A stretch of 64,000 bases of DNA from contig WTPW01000433.1 in the NCBI GenBank assembly GCA_009809945.1, forward strand, positions 198,164 through 262,163, written 5' to 3'. Source of the DNA: Gigaspora margarita. Lineage: Eukaryota > Glomeromycota > Glomeromycetes > Diversisporales > Gigasporaceae. The position numbers and the translations under genes were made by a program. Below are positions 1 to 11,107 of the stretch, piece after piece; position 1 is the first letter of the stretch, and the number at the start of each line of letters is the position of its first letter. The notes beneath the pieces are model-generated. The model made no database searches. It had not been told where the DNA came from and worked only from the letters and a program-made list of their open reading frames with translations.

Positions 1-560
1 TTTTAATATTATTTTATTTATTCCTGGCTTTTTTCGAAACTTTGCAAGAAAACGATCTGACTTTTCTGGTACTTGCAAGAACAACAACTCTAACTTCTCT
101 GACACTTTGCAAGAAGTAGTGAATATAAGCGATGAAGTGCGAAAGTAGTTAAAAATTATTACTATTTTTTCAGTTTTGTTTTTTTTTGTTATTTTTTCGG
201 AGGGTTTTTTTTTGGTTTTTTATTTTTTTTTATAATAATATATAATAAAAATATGTAATATAATATAATATATAATAAAATATATTTAATTTAAAATATA
301 ATGTATAATAATAATAATAAATAAAAAAAATATAAAATTTTACATTAAAATGCGAAACCTTGTGAAAATATGCGAAAACCTGTAAAATGTTTAAATATAA
401 ATATAAAGTATAATAGTATTGATTAGAATTATTTTTCGTGATTTTTAATCTGATTACTATCAATTATTACCGATTATTATCGATTACTAACTTAATCGAT
501 AGTCCTTATCATGGGGGATTTTAATCGATTACTAACCAATAACTAATAAACATCGATAGT
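1..560 (-). repeat. AT-rich dispersed repeat R1, inverted partial copy
   Basis: The first 220 bases, with the phrases on Cys-free low-complexity T tracts and 'ctttgcaagaa', reappear as reverse complement at about 25490-25700 and, in diverged form, at 17990-18430. The following A/T-only stretch and the region around 465-560 with cgattattatcgattac words also match the reverse complement of 25080-25480. No coding potential is apparent; short open frames here are low-complexity artefacts. The copy is cut by the window start. Confidence 0.7.
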
Positions 561-2049
561 AATCCCCTTACAAATTTTGGTGATGTTGTAACTATTAAGG
601 AGGGAGAGTGTATGTGTTTAACTGATTTAACTCTAATAGTTACTAGGAGATAAGTTTCTAATTTACTCGAATAAAGGTCTTTTCAGCACTACACTAGCTT
701 GCTTTCTTTATTTTTCTTTAAGTAAAATCGAAGGGAACTTCTCTACATATATCTCTCTTTATTGAAATCAAATTCATTTGTTTATATATATTTGAATTTA
801 ATATATGATACGTTAACGTGTTGTTTGGCACGTTAATGTATTGTTTAACATGCTACGTGCTATTCAACGATGGTACTACTAAGCTAACACGTTTATGTGC
901 TATTGTGAACCTCAGAGTCCATCCTACCGACTGCGGCCCATGATAGTTGAAATCACGGGGACAAATGCAATTTATCTATATCATTTATTTTTGAGTCTGT
1001 TCGCTTTAACGTTTTTGATTGGCTACAATTGATTTTGGAACTTCTAAACAGAAATTTTGGAATTTTTGGAAACTTATAAACAGAAATTTCATCATTACCG
1101 TGAACTACTAATTTTTGTATTCTGACGACATTTTGAATTAAGTTTTACGATATTTTGAAATATTACAATCGATATTTGAATTAAAGTAGTTAAAGTTACT
1201 GAATAAACGCGAATTTAAGTTCCTATTAAAGTTAAGCATTTTGAATTTCTAATTGCGTAAATACTTTAGTCCATAATCACAACATAATACATTATTCCGA
1301 AATCTATCTATTATTTATATTTATTATTATTATTATTATCTATTTTCTATTTTTTATTTTATCTATCTTATATATATATATATATATATATATTATTTAA
1401 TTTTGAGTTCGTGCACTTTAACATTTGTTATTGGCCGTATCTACAAAATGTGATCTGAGCATGAGAAAGCCTTTGAAATATGATAATTCAGTAATTATTA
1501 CAACATTTTCTATTATTTCAGAATTTGCATTCAATTTTATTTGGCTACCGGTAATAACGTCATTGATTATTCATAATATTTTATGCAGTGTAGATGAAGT
1601 TTCTATAGTGGTTATTTTAATTTACTAATTTATTATTAGAAACTACTTCATTGGTCTGTTATTCATAATTTGATTGGATATCTCATGACACTGCACTTAT
1701 GTTATTTCGATATAATCTATATCCCTAAAATAAATTCATCTGTTTAAAATTTTTGATTAGTCAATGTGTGAGAAAACTTCTTTTTTCACATGATTCATTA
1801 TGTAATAATGACGATAGCTAAGCTTACGTTTAAATATTATTAATTGGTCAACTTCAGAAAACGTGCGGGAAAACTTACAGTTAATAATGACGACATATTT
1901 AAATTTAGCAGGTTTATTTATCTGCTTTCTATAATTTAATTTTGTGTTATTTTTATTGGCTGCATCCAAATACGTGATCAAATTGTGGGAAAATTTTGTC
2001 ATTCTATGACTATTCATTATTATATCATGATTTATAAATTATAAATTAC
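561..2049. other. Intergenic, no gene seen
   Basis: I see no convincing gene. The stretch at 640-720 (a 'ctcgaataaaggtcttttc' phrase) loosely resembles the 3' tail of the tRNA-headed retroposon near 19995, so a decayed tail is possible. Short (TTA)n and (TA)n tracts lie at 1310-1395. Short frames at 1425-1628 and 1757-2017 show no recognisable domain. Confidence 0.4.
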
Positions 2050-3134
2050 TAGGGCAAGTATGGAGTTCACTTTTGCAATTGTTTTCAGTAAATATAGGCC
2101 ACGCAAAAATTTTCGTTTTTACATTGCATGGAATCTATCAGTCAGTCAAATAATGTTTATATCTAATATTAAGCCACACGAAGTTGATTTTTTGTTTGCA
2201 TTACATGATCTGAAAACTTCGGTCAGTCAAGGTCTTTGGGGGTTTGTTTCCTTTAATTTACTGTTATAATAATATAATCATGCTCACATTTAAGATTAGG
2301 CTGTGCAATGTTGAATTTTCGTTTTGCATTATGTGGAACCTGAAAACTTCAGTCAGTCAGTCAGATTTTTGTTTTTTTTAAGCAAAGTTGATTTTTCATT
2401 TTGCATTACACAGTATCTGTCAGTTTTTTTACATGGAATCTGAAAACATCGGTTGGTCGATCAGTTTTTTTTTCTTTTGCATTACATGGAATCTGAAAAC
2501 TTTAATCAGTCAGTCAGTTTTTTTTTTTTTAAATTTATTGTAACTCATAACTAAGATTAAGCAGTGCAAAGTTGATTTTTATTTTGAATTACATGTAATC
2601 TGAAAATTTCGGTCTGTTGGTCAGATTTTTCTTAAACAAAGATTTTTTGTTTTGCATTAAATGGAATCTGAAAACTTCGGTCAGTTTTTTTTTTGTTTTT
2701 TTTTTGTTTTTTTTTTTTTTTAATTTACTGTAAACTATTAGCTACCTCTTTTTGCATGCAATTCGTCATATTTGATATGTTACTAATGTTAAAGCTGCAT
2801 TCAAAACGTGATCAAATTAAGGGAATATTTCTGTCATCCTATAATGATTCTATTTAAAACTGTATAAATTGCCAAGGTAAGTATAGAGTTCATTTTAGCA
2901 ATTTTTTTCAAGAGAATATATGTATAATTAGGCCACACATACTTGACTTTTGTTTTATATTGCATAGAATCTGAAAACTTTAATCGGCTGGGCAGTTTTT
3001 TTTTTTACTTAAGTAATCATGTTAACACCTCTGCGCAATGTTGGTTTGATTTGCATTACATGGAATCTAAAAACTTTAATTGGTCGATCAGTTTTTTTTT
3101 CTTTTGCATTACATGGAATCTAAAAACTTCAGTT

Positions 3135-3183
<49 letters not shown>

Positions 3184-3910
3184 TTTTTTTTAATTTACTG
3201 TAAATTAATAGATAACTTTTTTGATGGGTTAANAATGATGACAGAATTGAAGCTACATTGAAAACGTAATCAAATTATGAGAAAATTTCAGCCATTCTAT
3301 GATAATTCTATTTAAAACTATATAAATTGCCAGGGTAAGTATAGAGTTCGCTTTGGCAATTGATTTCAAGAGATTGTATGTATAATTTGGTGGTTATGCA
3401 AGTTGATTTTTGTTTTTATTACATTAGAATCTAAAAACTTCGGTCAGTTTATTTTTATTTTTTTTTTTTAATCTACTGTAAATTAATTAAGAGCTTCAGT
3501 TACTCAGGAATTTTTTCTTATTTTCTTTTTATATACAGTAAATTAATATAATCATGCTCACATCTAAAATAATGATATGCCGCGTACAGTACTATGTGTA
3601 CTGTACATACTGTATGCTAAAATTTTTGCTGATCACTTTTGCCAGCCAATCAGATGCCAGTAAAGAACTATACGTACAGTATGTACTGTACGTTAAAAAT
3701 TTTCAAGTATCATTTAAATGGCACATCACTAATCTAATATTAGGCCTGCAAAGTCGATCTTTTGTTTTGCATCACACGAAATTAGAAACCTTCAGTTGGT
3801 CAGTCGCATCTTTTTTTAATTTAATTTAATGTAAAATCATAGAATAATGTTCACATGTCACACCTAAGATTAAGCAACAATGCAAAGTTGGTTTTTCGTT
3901 CTGCATTACA
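2050..3910. repeat. Degenerate tandem array with 'catggaatctgaaaacttcggtcag' core
   Basis: About fourteen degenerate copies of one module occur here. Each has a 'gcaaagttgatttt' part, a 'gcattacatggaatctgaaa' part, a run of GTCAGTCAG, a poly-T tract and then 'taatttactgta'. Copies are visible near 2075, 2172, 2290, 2385, 2475, 2555, 2640, 2925, 3030, 3100, 3380, 3745 and 3880. A pure T tract of more than 50 bases lies at 3133-3191. Spacing is irregular (roughly 60-300 bp), so this is an old, decayed array. Open frames inside it come from the repeats. Confidence 0.75.
3575..3705. repeat. Short inverted repeats built on GTACAGTAC
   Basis: The words tacagtac, gtactgtac and gtacagta alternate and form palindromes, once near 3590-3625 and again near 3668-3695. 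The two occurrences are similar to each other and are followed by 'ttaaaaatttt'-like sequence. Similar tacagtac/gtacttta words occur at 6565-6640. They may be ends of a decayed element; no target duplication was found. Confidence 0.35.
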
Positions 3911-4104
3911 AAAAAAGTGTCGTATAGAAAGATTTAACTATATTGTCATTCAAATGTTAGTATAGCCAAAGTGACATATAATTTCAATATAATTTATGCA
4001 AATATTTGTATTCTACAATAGATACATTCTGTAAAAAAATTTTTAATATAATATAAAAAATAAAAAACAAATAAGATGGGTGGCGCGTAAGCGCCACCCG
4101 TTGC

Positions 4105-4760
4105 ACTAGTCACGTTTATTGCATTTGTTGCATTTATCAAATTTATTATATTTATTGCATTTATCAGATTTATTGCATTTGTTGCATATATTAAATTTAT
4201 TAGATAAATCAGATTTATTGCATTCAATTGTATTTTATTATAAATAAAGCTTTATGCCCTTGAGGGAATACATCCTTGGTAATAAAAAATAGTTCGCTTC
4301 TAATAAACTCCATACATTCCTTGTACTATATAATAAACTTATCTTGATCTACTTAAGTGGCATAAGCGGTATAATTGTTTGCTGTAATAACTTGTTCACG
4401 TGATTGTAACGTTACTCTGCTGGTTGATTCCTCGACGTACTGAGGAATACCATGGTTATTTTGTCCAACTCTCCTGTCGATAGTTGAGGTTGATTGTTTG
4501 TCCGGTTTCGGTTCCAAGAAAGTGGATTCCAAGCCATGGTTTATACAAGAGTAGGATAAATAAGTATAAGTATTAAAGCGTTTGTGGATACCAAATAACT
4601 CAGGCAGGATACGTACCTACGATCAAATCACCCCACTCACCAAATCTAACCGCCTTTTTCGACCAATCCGATCGTAGATTATACGAGGTATCGATTTGTG
4701 GAGTGACTGACTCGCTGTACCGGGTGTCACTATCGAGAATCTGTACCCCTTAACACGTAT
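4105..4760 (+). mobile_element. Solo LTR (fossil), same family as the LTR at 53943
   Basis: From about 4235 to 4720 this matches the LTR at 54160-54640 in order and orientation: a 'cccttgagg' block, 'taataaactta', 'taagtggcataagc', 'ctgctggttgatt', 'ttttgtccaactctcc', and 'gtggattccaagc'. Upstream lies a 9-bp-periodic array (4110-4225) and then a TATA-like tataaataaag at about 4238, as expected for U3 followed by a promoter. No internal region adjoins it, so it is a solo LTR and well diverged. Both ends are approximate. Confidence 0.65.
4110..4225 (+). repeat. 9-bp-periodic minisatellite in LTR U3
   Basis: The sequence parses almost without gaps into 9-mers of the kind ATTGCATTT, GTTGCATTT, ATCAAATTT and ATTATATTT, about twelve in all. 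On the minus strand it gives a spurious Asn/Ile-rich frame. It lies just upstream of the TATA-like box of the solo LTR, the same place as 9-bp arrays in the other LTRs of the window. Confidence 0.8.
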
Positions 4761-5757
4761 ACGTGCTAACACGAGTTATGAAGATATGTCAATCATCAAA
4801 TTTACACAGATTTTAACTAAAATTTAATGAATTATACAAAAATATAAATGGAAGTTATCTATACTAAATAAAGAGAAGATCTATTTACAAATGTAATTTG
4901 GAAATTCGAATCTCTAATGTCACAATTTCGAATTGTGACAGTAACGATCTACAAATTTGCAAACCCGCGATAATTGAATGGCCAACTAAACGGTTATTCG
5001 ATATAGAGGATCAGTTCTCTGTTGCATTTATGTATTGCCGTATCCAGATTTGTAGCGTACCTTATGGTTACTTTGAAGTCCCATAAAAGTACTATAAAGT
5101 TCTTAATATTCAAAGTACGAATAAAGATTCACAGTATCAATCAGGGTACTTCGCAGTAATTTAATAGTTATCTTATAATACTTTAAAGTACCTAATTATA
5201 TCGATAGATCAATATTAAATTCGAAGCATAGTCACGTTTAAATGTAGCGAAGTAAAATTACACGTGTAAAATTTTTCATAACACAAGATTAATTAACCTT
5301 TATTATTCAGCACTTTTTGACGGACATGTTAATATCTTTGAATATAATAAAATTGACCCTACAAAGATTGGACACTTGATTTATGAAGTATTTTTTTTTT
5401 AGTAGCGGCATTATTAGGATAGAAGTTAGGTTTCTTTTTTTCACATTTCTATTTATTTCAGAATTTTTCGTTGTTTTATCTTATGTATCCTAATATTCAA
5501 TGTAACTAATACCGATTGCACCAAGAGCATCTATAGCTCTGGAGGTTTTGGATTTAAGTATGAGTGGAAGGATATTAAGTTAATAATTGCTCTTACAGCT
5601 GTTTTCATAAATTCTGGGACGCCGTAAAAAAATTTGCCGATGATAATTCGGCCGAATTCGACAAGTAATTGATTTCGAGGAATAAGAATCAGATACGTAA
5701 TTTATTAAGATCAGGTGACTAATATATATTACAATAAGACTATATATCATAAGTCGT
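4761..5757. other. Intergenic, no gene seen
   Basis: No gene is supported. The stretch at 5070-5200 holds several gtactttaaagtac-like words that recur near 6590-6640, suggesting a decayed inverted-repeat element around the tandem array between them. A 62-codon frame at 4898-5086 has no recognisable features. Confidence 0.35.
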
Positions 5758-6335
5758 AAAATTTCAATTCCTATTCTTTGGCGCTCAAACGAAGCCTTTA
5801 TTCATTTCTAATGATTTTTCGACGAAAATTAGCTTTTAAAAAGCTGAATTAAATTTCAATTCCTATTCTTTGGCAAGATCCATTTTCGTTCAAACGAAGT
5901 CTTTATTCATTTCTAATTATTTTTCGTTTCCGTTTTTAAAAAATTGAATTAAATTTCAATTCCTATATCCATTTTCATTCAAATGAAACCTTTATTCACT
6001 TCTAATTATTTTCGTTTCATGTCGAAGATGAAAAATTCGTTTTTAAAAAATTGAATTAAATTTCAATTCCTATTCTTGGCAAGATTCATTTTCATTCAAA
6101 CGGAGTCTTTATTCATTTCTAATTATTTTTCGTTTCTTGTCGAAGACGAAAAATTAGGTTTTAAAAACTTATATAATTCAATTCCTATTCTTTGACAGGA
6201 TCCATATTCGTTCAAACGAAAGCATTTATTCATTCTTAATTATTTTTCGTTTCCTGTTGAAGACGAAAAATTCGTTTTTAAAAAATTAACTAAATTTCGA
6301 TTCCAATTCATTGGCAAGTTCCATTTTCGTTCAAA
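5758..6335. repeat. Tandem array, about 5.4 units of 90-120 bp
   Basis: Units start at about 5761, 5852, 5952, 6059, 6170 and 6291. Each opens with 'atttcaattcctattctttgg', continues through 'cattttcgttcaaacgaag' and 'tttattcatttctaattatt', and ends in 'gacgaaaaattcg' followed by an A/T run. The units differ by internal deletions and substitutions, so this is a moderately old local satellite. No coding frame runs through it. Confidence 0.85.
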
Positions 6336-6784
6336 AATATTATATAAAAATATTATGGCTTCTAGTATTATAAATTAGTAAAAGAAGAGTCATTTAGTTG
6401 ATGGGATTCTTTTTTAATTTGCCCTGAATTTTTGGCGATCTGGAAATTAAGGATCGATACAAAATTGGATGATCCAAGTTTACAACATGTTTAAATTATT
6501 TATTTAAACCAAGCATTGTATTTACTCATAATTTCAAGACCTTCGAATTCAAAATTGTGTACATTACAGTACTAAGCATAAAATATTACTAGTACTTTAC
6601 AGTACTATAAAATATATGCTCGGTACTTTATAGTACCATCGGATATTTGTAGCCGCACTATACTCTAAACCAGCATGGAACGGATACTCTATATATATAT
6701 ATTCCCAACTAAATGATTAATCGATTGGTCAATTAATCTATTAAGCAATTGGTCAATTAATCGATTAGTCAGCTAATCGACTAA
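6336..6784. other. Intergenic, no gene seen
   Basis: Contains further tacagtac/gtacttta words (6565-6640) and a run of ATTAATCGATT-like words at 6715-6785 next to the Harbinger-type insertion. No gene is supported. Confidence 0.35.
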
Positions 6785-7468
6785 GGTCGTTCTCAAGCAT
6801 CTCAATCAATTGATTCAATAATGATCGTGATGACGCTCAAGCATCACAATCAATGATGATATTAATAGAATCAAATGCTTGAGCATTCTCTTTTTCTATT
6901 TTCCGTGATCTTCATAATGCCACCTAAAACGTCTAAAAAATCCAATAAAAAAATTTCTATGCAGTTGCACTTTGCATCGAAAGTAGCGTAGGTAATACGA
7001 AAATGTTTTCGAAATGAGTTATAGCCTTCGTTATCTGTTAAATAGGGGAAAACGTCTACCCAAAACCCATCAGGTTTGGGCCTTCCTTGTTGAGGAGCTT
7101 TTAAATTTAGATAAGAAAAGAATGGAATAATAGTATTCATTATGGTTTGGTTAAATGTTAAGAGATGTATTGTATTTACTACATTCGTATCAAGGTATCT
7201 ATTTGTTTTAAAAACTTCTAACATTAAAAATAAAATAGCAATTTTTTTGGATCGGTCATAAATTTGTTGAGAATTCATTGTTTATTAAAAAAAATATAAG
7301 AGTAGTGCTTGAGCGTCCTTTATCAATTGTAAATTTTTGGAGAAAAAAGGTGGTCTGCACCTCACTGATTTTCTCATCGAAATGGTAACTCCCTTGATTC
7401 ATTCATTCATTTTCCGACTAATTAAAAATTTGCCTCCGATCCATTGATTGAGGTGCTTGAGAACACCC
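6785..7468 (-). mobile_element. PIF/Harbinger-type DNA transposon, internally deleted
   Basis: The ends are inverted copies: the left reads ggtcgttctcaagcatctca and the right, reverse complemented, gggtgttctcaagcacctca, extending imperfectly for about 30 bp. A second inner pair of 'gacgctcaagca' words lies at about 6831 and 7312. The element is flanked by TAA at 6782-6784 and 7469-7471, the 3-bp T-A-rich target duplication typical of PIF/Harbinger elements. It holds one minus-strand frame (6871-7278) resembling the N-terminal part of a Harbinger transposase. At 684 bp it is too short for a full transposase, so it is a deletion derivative. Confidence 0.75.
6871..7278 (-). CDS. N-terminal fragment of a Harbinger-like transposase
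   Basis: This 135-codon frame starts at an ATG just inside the right end of the element. Its C-terminal half contains FRKHFRITYATFDAKC, the type of segment that precedes the DDE catalytic domain in PIF/Harbinger nucleases. No DDE catalytic block follows, and the frame ends inside the left terminal region, so the product cannot be an active nuclease. It could be a remnant or, less likely, a retained DNA-binding fragment. The family call rests on this segment plus the TAA target duplication. Confidence 0.6.
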   Translation of the reverse strand: MNSQQIYDRSKKIAILFLMLEVFKTNRYLDTNVVNTIHLLTFNQTIMNTIIPFFSYLNLKAPQQGRPKPDGFWVDVFPYLTDNEGYNSFRKHFRITYATFDAKCNCIEIFLLDFLDVLGGIMKITENRKRECSSI

Positions 7469-7752
7469 TAAGTTGGTTTTAAAAAGTGGAATCGATTAAT
7501 TGTCAACTTGATCAAATACCGGTAATCGATTTTTCAACTTTATCACTAGTACTAGTCGCGTTAAATTTTTGAGGCAAAATCTATGCTCACATGTACAAAC
7601 TCACATGTAGAAATAGTCAAATCACGGCAAAGATTATTGCATATATAAGGTGTGATGAAATTATATGTGGAAAATGGACAATGCATAAAATCATGTGATG
7701 AATATATTCACGCAGACAAATTAGATGTCGAGAATTGCACACCATACTTTAC

Positions 7753-8359
7753 TAGGGTGCGACATCAACTAAGTAATTAAAACTATGTTAGCAAACTTAT
7801 GACATGTATCATATCACAGATTTTTCAGGTTATACGAACAATGATCAATTTTATATCAATACGATATAATTTAATATAATATATCAAATACAATATAATG
7901 TAATATATAATATCAACTTAAAATTTTCAAAACGATTCAACTTCTTGTCAAGGCATCAAATTACCTTGAAATTTTCTCAGAAGAAAACCATGTTTGAAAC
8001 TTTTCTATCAATATAAGGTTTGAGCGTTTGTCATATAGAGTATTTTAAATTTTATTAATTTAGAGTAAAAAAAAGTCATTTCGAAGCCATAAGTTGAAAT
8101 TTACTTAGAGCTTACACAAAAAATCAAGCATAGAAGCTTTGTTTAGATAGTTCTAATGAGCACTCTTTATTCAAAAGAAACTCGAAAAATAAGTCAATGT
8201 TTATCTTAATATTTAGAAATTCGCACTTTTTTTTATAATTAAATAATAAAAAGTAATATTCAATTTACATTTATGGTTTCGCTAATAAAAATTTGGTCAT
8301 AGTAAATTGATCAACATAGCTAACATAGTTTTGATTACTTTAATTGATGTTGCACCCTA
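7753..8359. mobile_element. 607-bp MITE with 40-bp TIRs and 9-bp target duplication
   Basis: The left end reads TAGGGTGCGACATCAAC and the right end, reverse complemented, TAGGGTGCAACATCAAT; similarity runs about 40 bp to 'actatgttagc'. A perfect 9-bp duplication ATACTTTAC flanks it at 7744-7752 and 8360-8368. The duplicated locus at 30056-30064 has ATACTTTAC once with no insert, a natural empty site. There is no coding capacity. A 9-bp duplication suggests a Mutator-like (MULE) parent, although the TAGGG end is also seen in hAT elements. Confidence 0.85.
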
Positions 8360-9147
8360 ATACTTTACGTACTTTGTACTCCGTTCCTGATATATTACAG
8401 TATTAGACTTTTATATGAAACTACGCATAGTGTTGATTTACATAACAGATAGTATATAATAAGTCAAATTTGATTTTATTGAAATGACTAACACTAAAAT
8501 CGAAATCAACTTCATTTTATTGCCCTTTGCGTTCTTTGATTATAGTTTTTACAAAATGAGAATTTACAACTAGCTTTTATTTCAACACATTTATTGCTTG
8601 CTCACAAAAAGCTCAAATTTTAAAATAATAATTTTTTTGTTTACTAAAGCAAAAAAATTCAATAACTTTGTGTTACGTATCTATATCGACAGAATTGCTC
8701 CTAAGGCAAGTAAATTGGTGGGAAAACTGTTTTATATTTGAGTCAAGAAATTATATTATATAAAAAAATTGTTTAAAAATCTGGAAATCTATTATTTATA
8801 TTGCATACATCAGATATTTTGAGGTTCAATTCTTGGTGAAATTATACTCGTTTCATCTCTAGGTAAAATTATGCCGATTAGAATATGATATACTTTGCAG
8901 TAATTTATATTTTAATTAAAAGAAAGTTTAGGTTATGCTTAACATATCTATGAATATGATAATTTTATCTTTATTGATAATGATTGATCATAGTAAAATA
9001 ATAAATATTGCCATTGTGATACTCCAGAAGACCCTTATGTTATTAAATATATGATAATAAAATATGTAAAATAATCCGAACATTCCCAAATAACCCGATA
9101 AAATAATACTTTGTAAATTCGTTAAAATTCTATTAAAAATGCACATA

Positions 9148-11107
9148 TTAAGTTTCCTTAGGCACTATGCCAATTTTATCCCATTTTAGACAATCCCTAT
9201 CAGTTTCATTCAATTCTTTGATCTCACCATTTGTATTAATTCTCATTGCAATCAATGATGGGTAAACCGAAATAGAGGGAGGTACTAAATCTTCTTTAAC
9301 AAGATCAATCATGGAAATATTGTTATCTTCAATAGAAGTAACACGTTTTATAAAATCACTACAACGTTCGAATGCTATTTTCGAAGGTTCAGAAAACGTG
9401 AGCGCCTGTATAATTAATCATTTATAAAATTATGTGTAAACAATTTATCACATACAGTATCATGTACTTATGACAAGAAAAAATATTTTTACTTACGTGC
9501 CAACCATGAGGCATATCATCATAAACTTCAAGTATAACTTAAGTAGGATTCTTAAAAGGTGATTTTTCGAAATTTTTAGTCGCATATGAAGGTAATTGAT
9601 ATTCACGAGGATTTGCAGCTTTATAACTAATTAAGATAGATTCATCACGAAGTCTTTCATCAGCTCCAACTTGCTGGAATTATTCCGTATATTAATTTAT
9701 TTGAAGTCATAATCAATAAAAGAGATAAAAATTATAAAGATGTAAACTTACACATAGAATAGGTAGTAAATTTCCTAAGGACTCTGCAAGCATGGGACTA
9801 GAAAATCCAAAAATTATAAAAATATAAGCTTATACTAAGAAAAGATTATAATTACCACAAAAGTTCTTAGGCAATGTTGGTGTACTTACCTAACATAAGG
9901 AATTGCTAATGCTTCATTAGCACAATAAAGGTGGAAGCGAGGTACTTCAGTAAAAGATGGATGGCTAACAATTGTAGGCTTTTTTAGAGCAATTTTATCA
10001 GCTAGAGCTTTTGCAGTAATGAAATATTCCTCCGAGGCAGGTGACGGAGCACCAATATCATAAAAACCTAGTTTCGAAGGTAAAAAATCAATTTTATTTA
10101 ATTCGGCACTCCAAATGGATGGCATACTATGTGTTAAGTCGGTCTGTTTTTTGTAAAAAACCGCTTTAGTTTTTAATTAATTTAAAATCAAAAAAATTTA
10201 AAATTTAAACTTCAACATACCCATGGTGACTGAGTATCATAAGAAAAAAATGTAGTAGATTGTTTTGTAAATAAGATTATTTAGACGAAAGAAAATCAAT
10301 TATTTACATAACTTTAATGCTCACCAATATAACAGAGCCCGCTGGTAAAGGTAATCCAGCATCCCTTAAAAATAAGAGCAGTGCAAAAACCAAATTGCCA
10401 CCTGAACTATCTCCAGACAATACAATTTTTTTAGGGTTAATCGGATCAAATCCAGCTTCTGGTCCAGGATTTATAAGATAAAGATACGCAGCGATAGAAT
10501 CACAAAGAGCAGCGGGAAATTGGTTTTGTGGCGAAAAGCGCAGATTAGGAGCTAATCCAACAAAAATTTATCATATTAAAGATTGATTACGATATTAAAA
10601 ATGCAATAATTAAAATAACTTACCGAAAACTCGAGAATTAGCAAGTTCAGCAAATTTGAATGAAAATATTCTAGCATTTTTAGATGTACCAGCACGAAAT
10701 GCACCACCATGCAAATATAAAACAACAACATTATCAGCTTCATTAACATGGGCCCATTCCCCACGCAATCCTCCATCATTTGATTCTTTCCATTTCTCAT
10801 CTAACACATCTTCATATTGTTTCAAATTTTTTTCTAAATGTGTTATACTCTTTCGTCTATATTCTTCATCCAATATAACATCTTTTACAGTTATATTAGA
10901 AGGAACTTTAATAATAAGTTTATCAGCCGCTTTTTGAAGTTGTTCAACAGGCAATTTCATAAAACGATAATTGGTTCTGATTAAAGCTATCGCCAAATGA
11001 AACTTTAAATCCCAAGATTTTTTAGGTGGGCCTTCAGTATAATATTTAAATAAAGCTGAAGATAAAACCGGGATTACTGGTAGTAAAAAAAAGAAATCTA
11101 GTTCCAT
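9148..11107 (-). pseudogene. HSL-type alpha/beta hydrolase, left copy with premature stop
   Basis: Seven exons on the minus strand: 10624-11107, 10325-10551, 10221-10229, 9890-10143, 9752-9797, 9497-9673 and 9148-9405. The model has 485 codons including the stop. It shows the esterase motifs of the hormone-sensitive-lipase family: an oxyanion-hole segment LYLHGGAF (about residues 131-138; the family norm is HGGG), nucleophile motif GDSSGG (Ser210), SPW-TDLTHS (238-246) and GADERLRDE with the likely catalytic Asp345. An in-frame TAA at 9539-9541 (codon 385) cuts the protein before DDMPHGWH, which holds the catalytic His396. The sister copy has AAA (Lys) there, so this copy is probably inactive unless the base is an assembly error. 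The family hydrolyses carboxyl esters; the substrate cannot be told. Confidence 0.85.
10221..10229 (-). other. 9-nt micro-exon of the left hydrolase copy
   Basis: The nine bases encode Ser-Pro-Trp between a CTCAG acceptor and a GTATGT donor. SPW followed by TDLTHS from the next exon restores the family's SPWxDLT segment, so the exon is needed for the protein. It is conserved at the same place in the other copy. Confidence 0.8.

Noticed and set aside
3994-4227. Asn/Ile-rich 77-codon frame
   Set aside because: A direct product of the 9-bp minisatellite; no protein-like composition.
5758-6335. CRISPR-like array
   Set aside because: Units are 90-120 bp with no short constant repeat and unique spacers, and the genome is eukaryotic.
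8821-8850. Polymerase III B box (ggttcaattc)
   Set aside because: No A box at a fitting distance; it is just part of the duplicated block.
10576-10937. Frames overlapping exon 1 of the hydrolase on either strand
   Set aside because: They are shadows of the real exon; the hydrolase motifs and matched exon lengths in both copies decide the frame.
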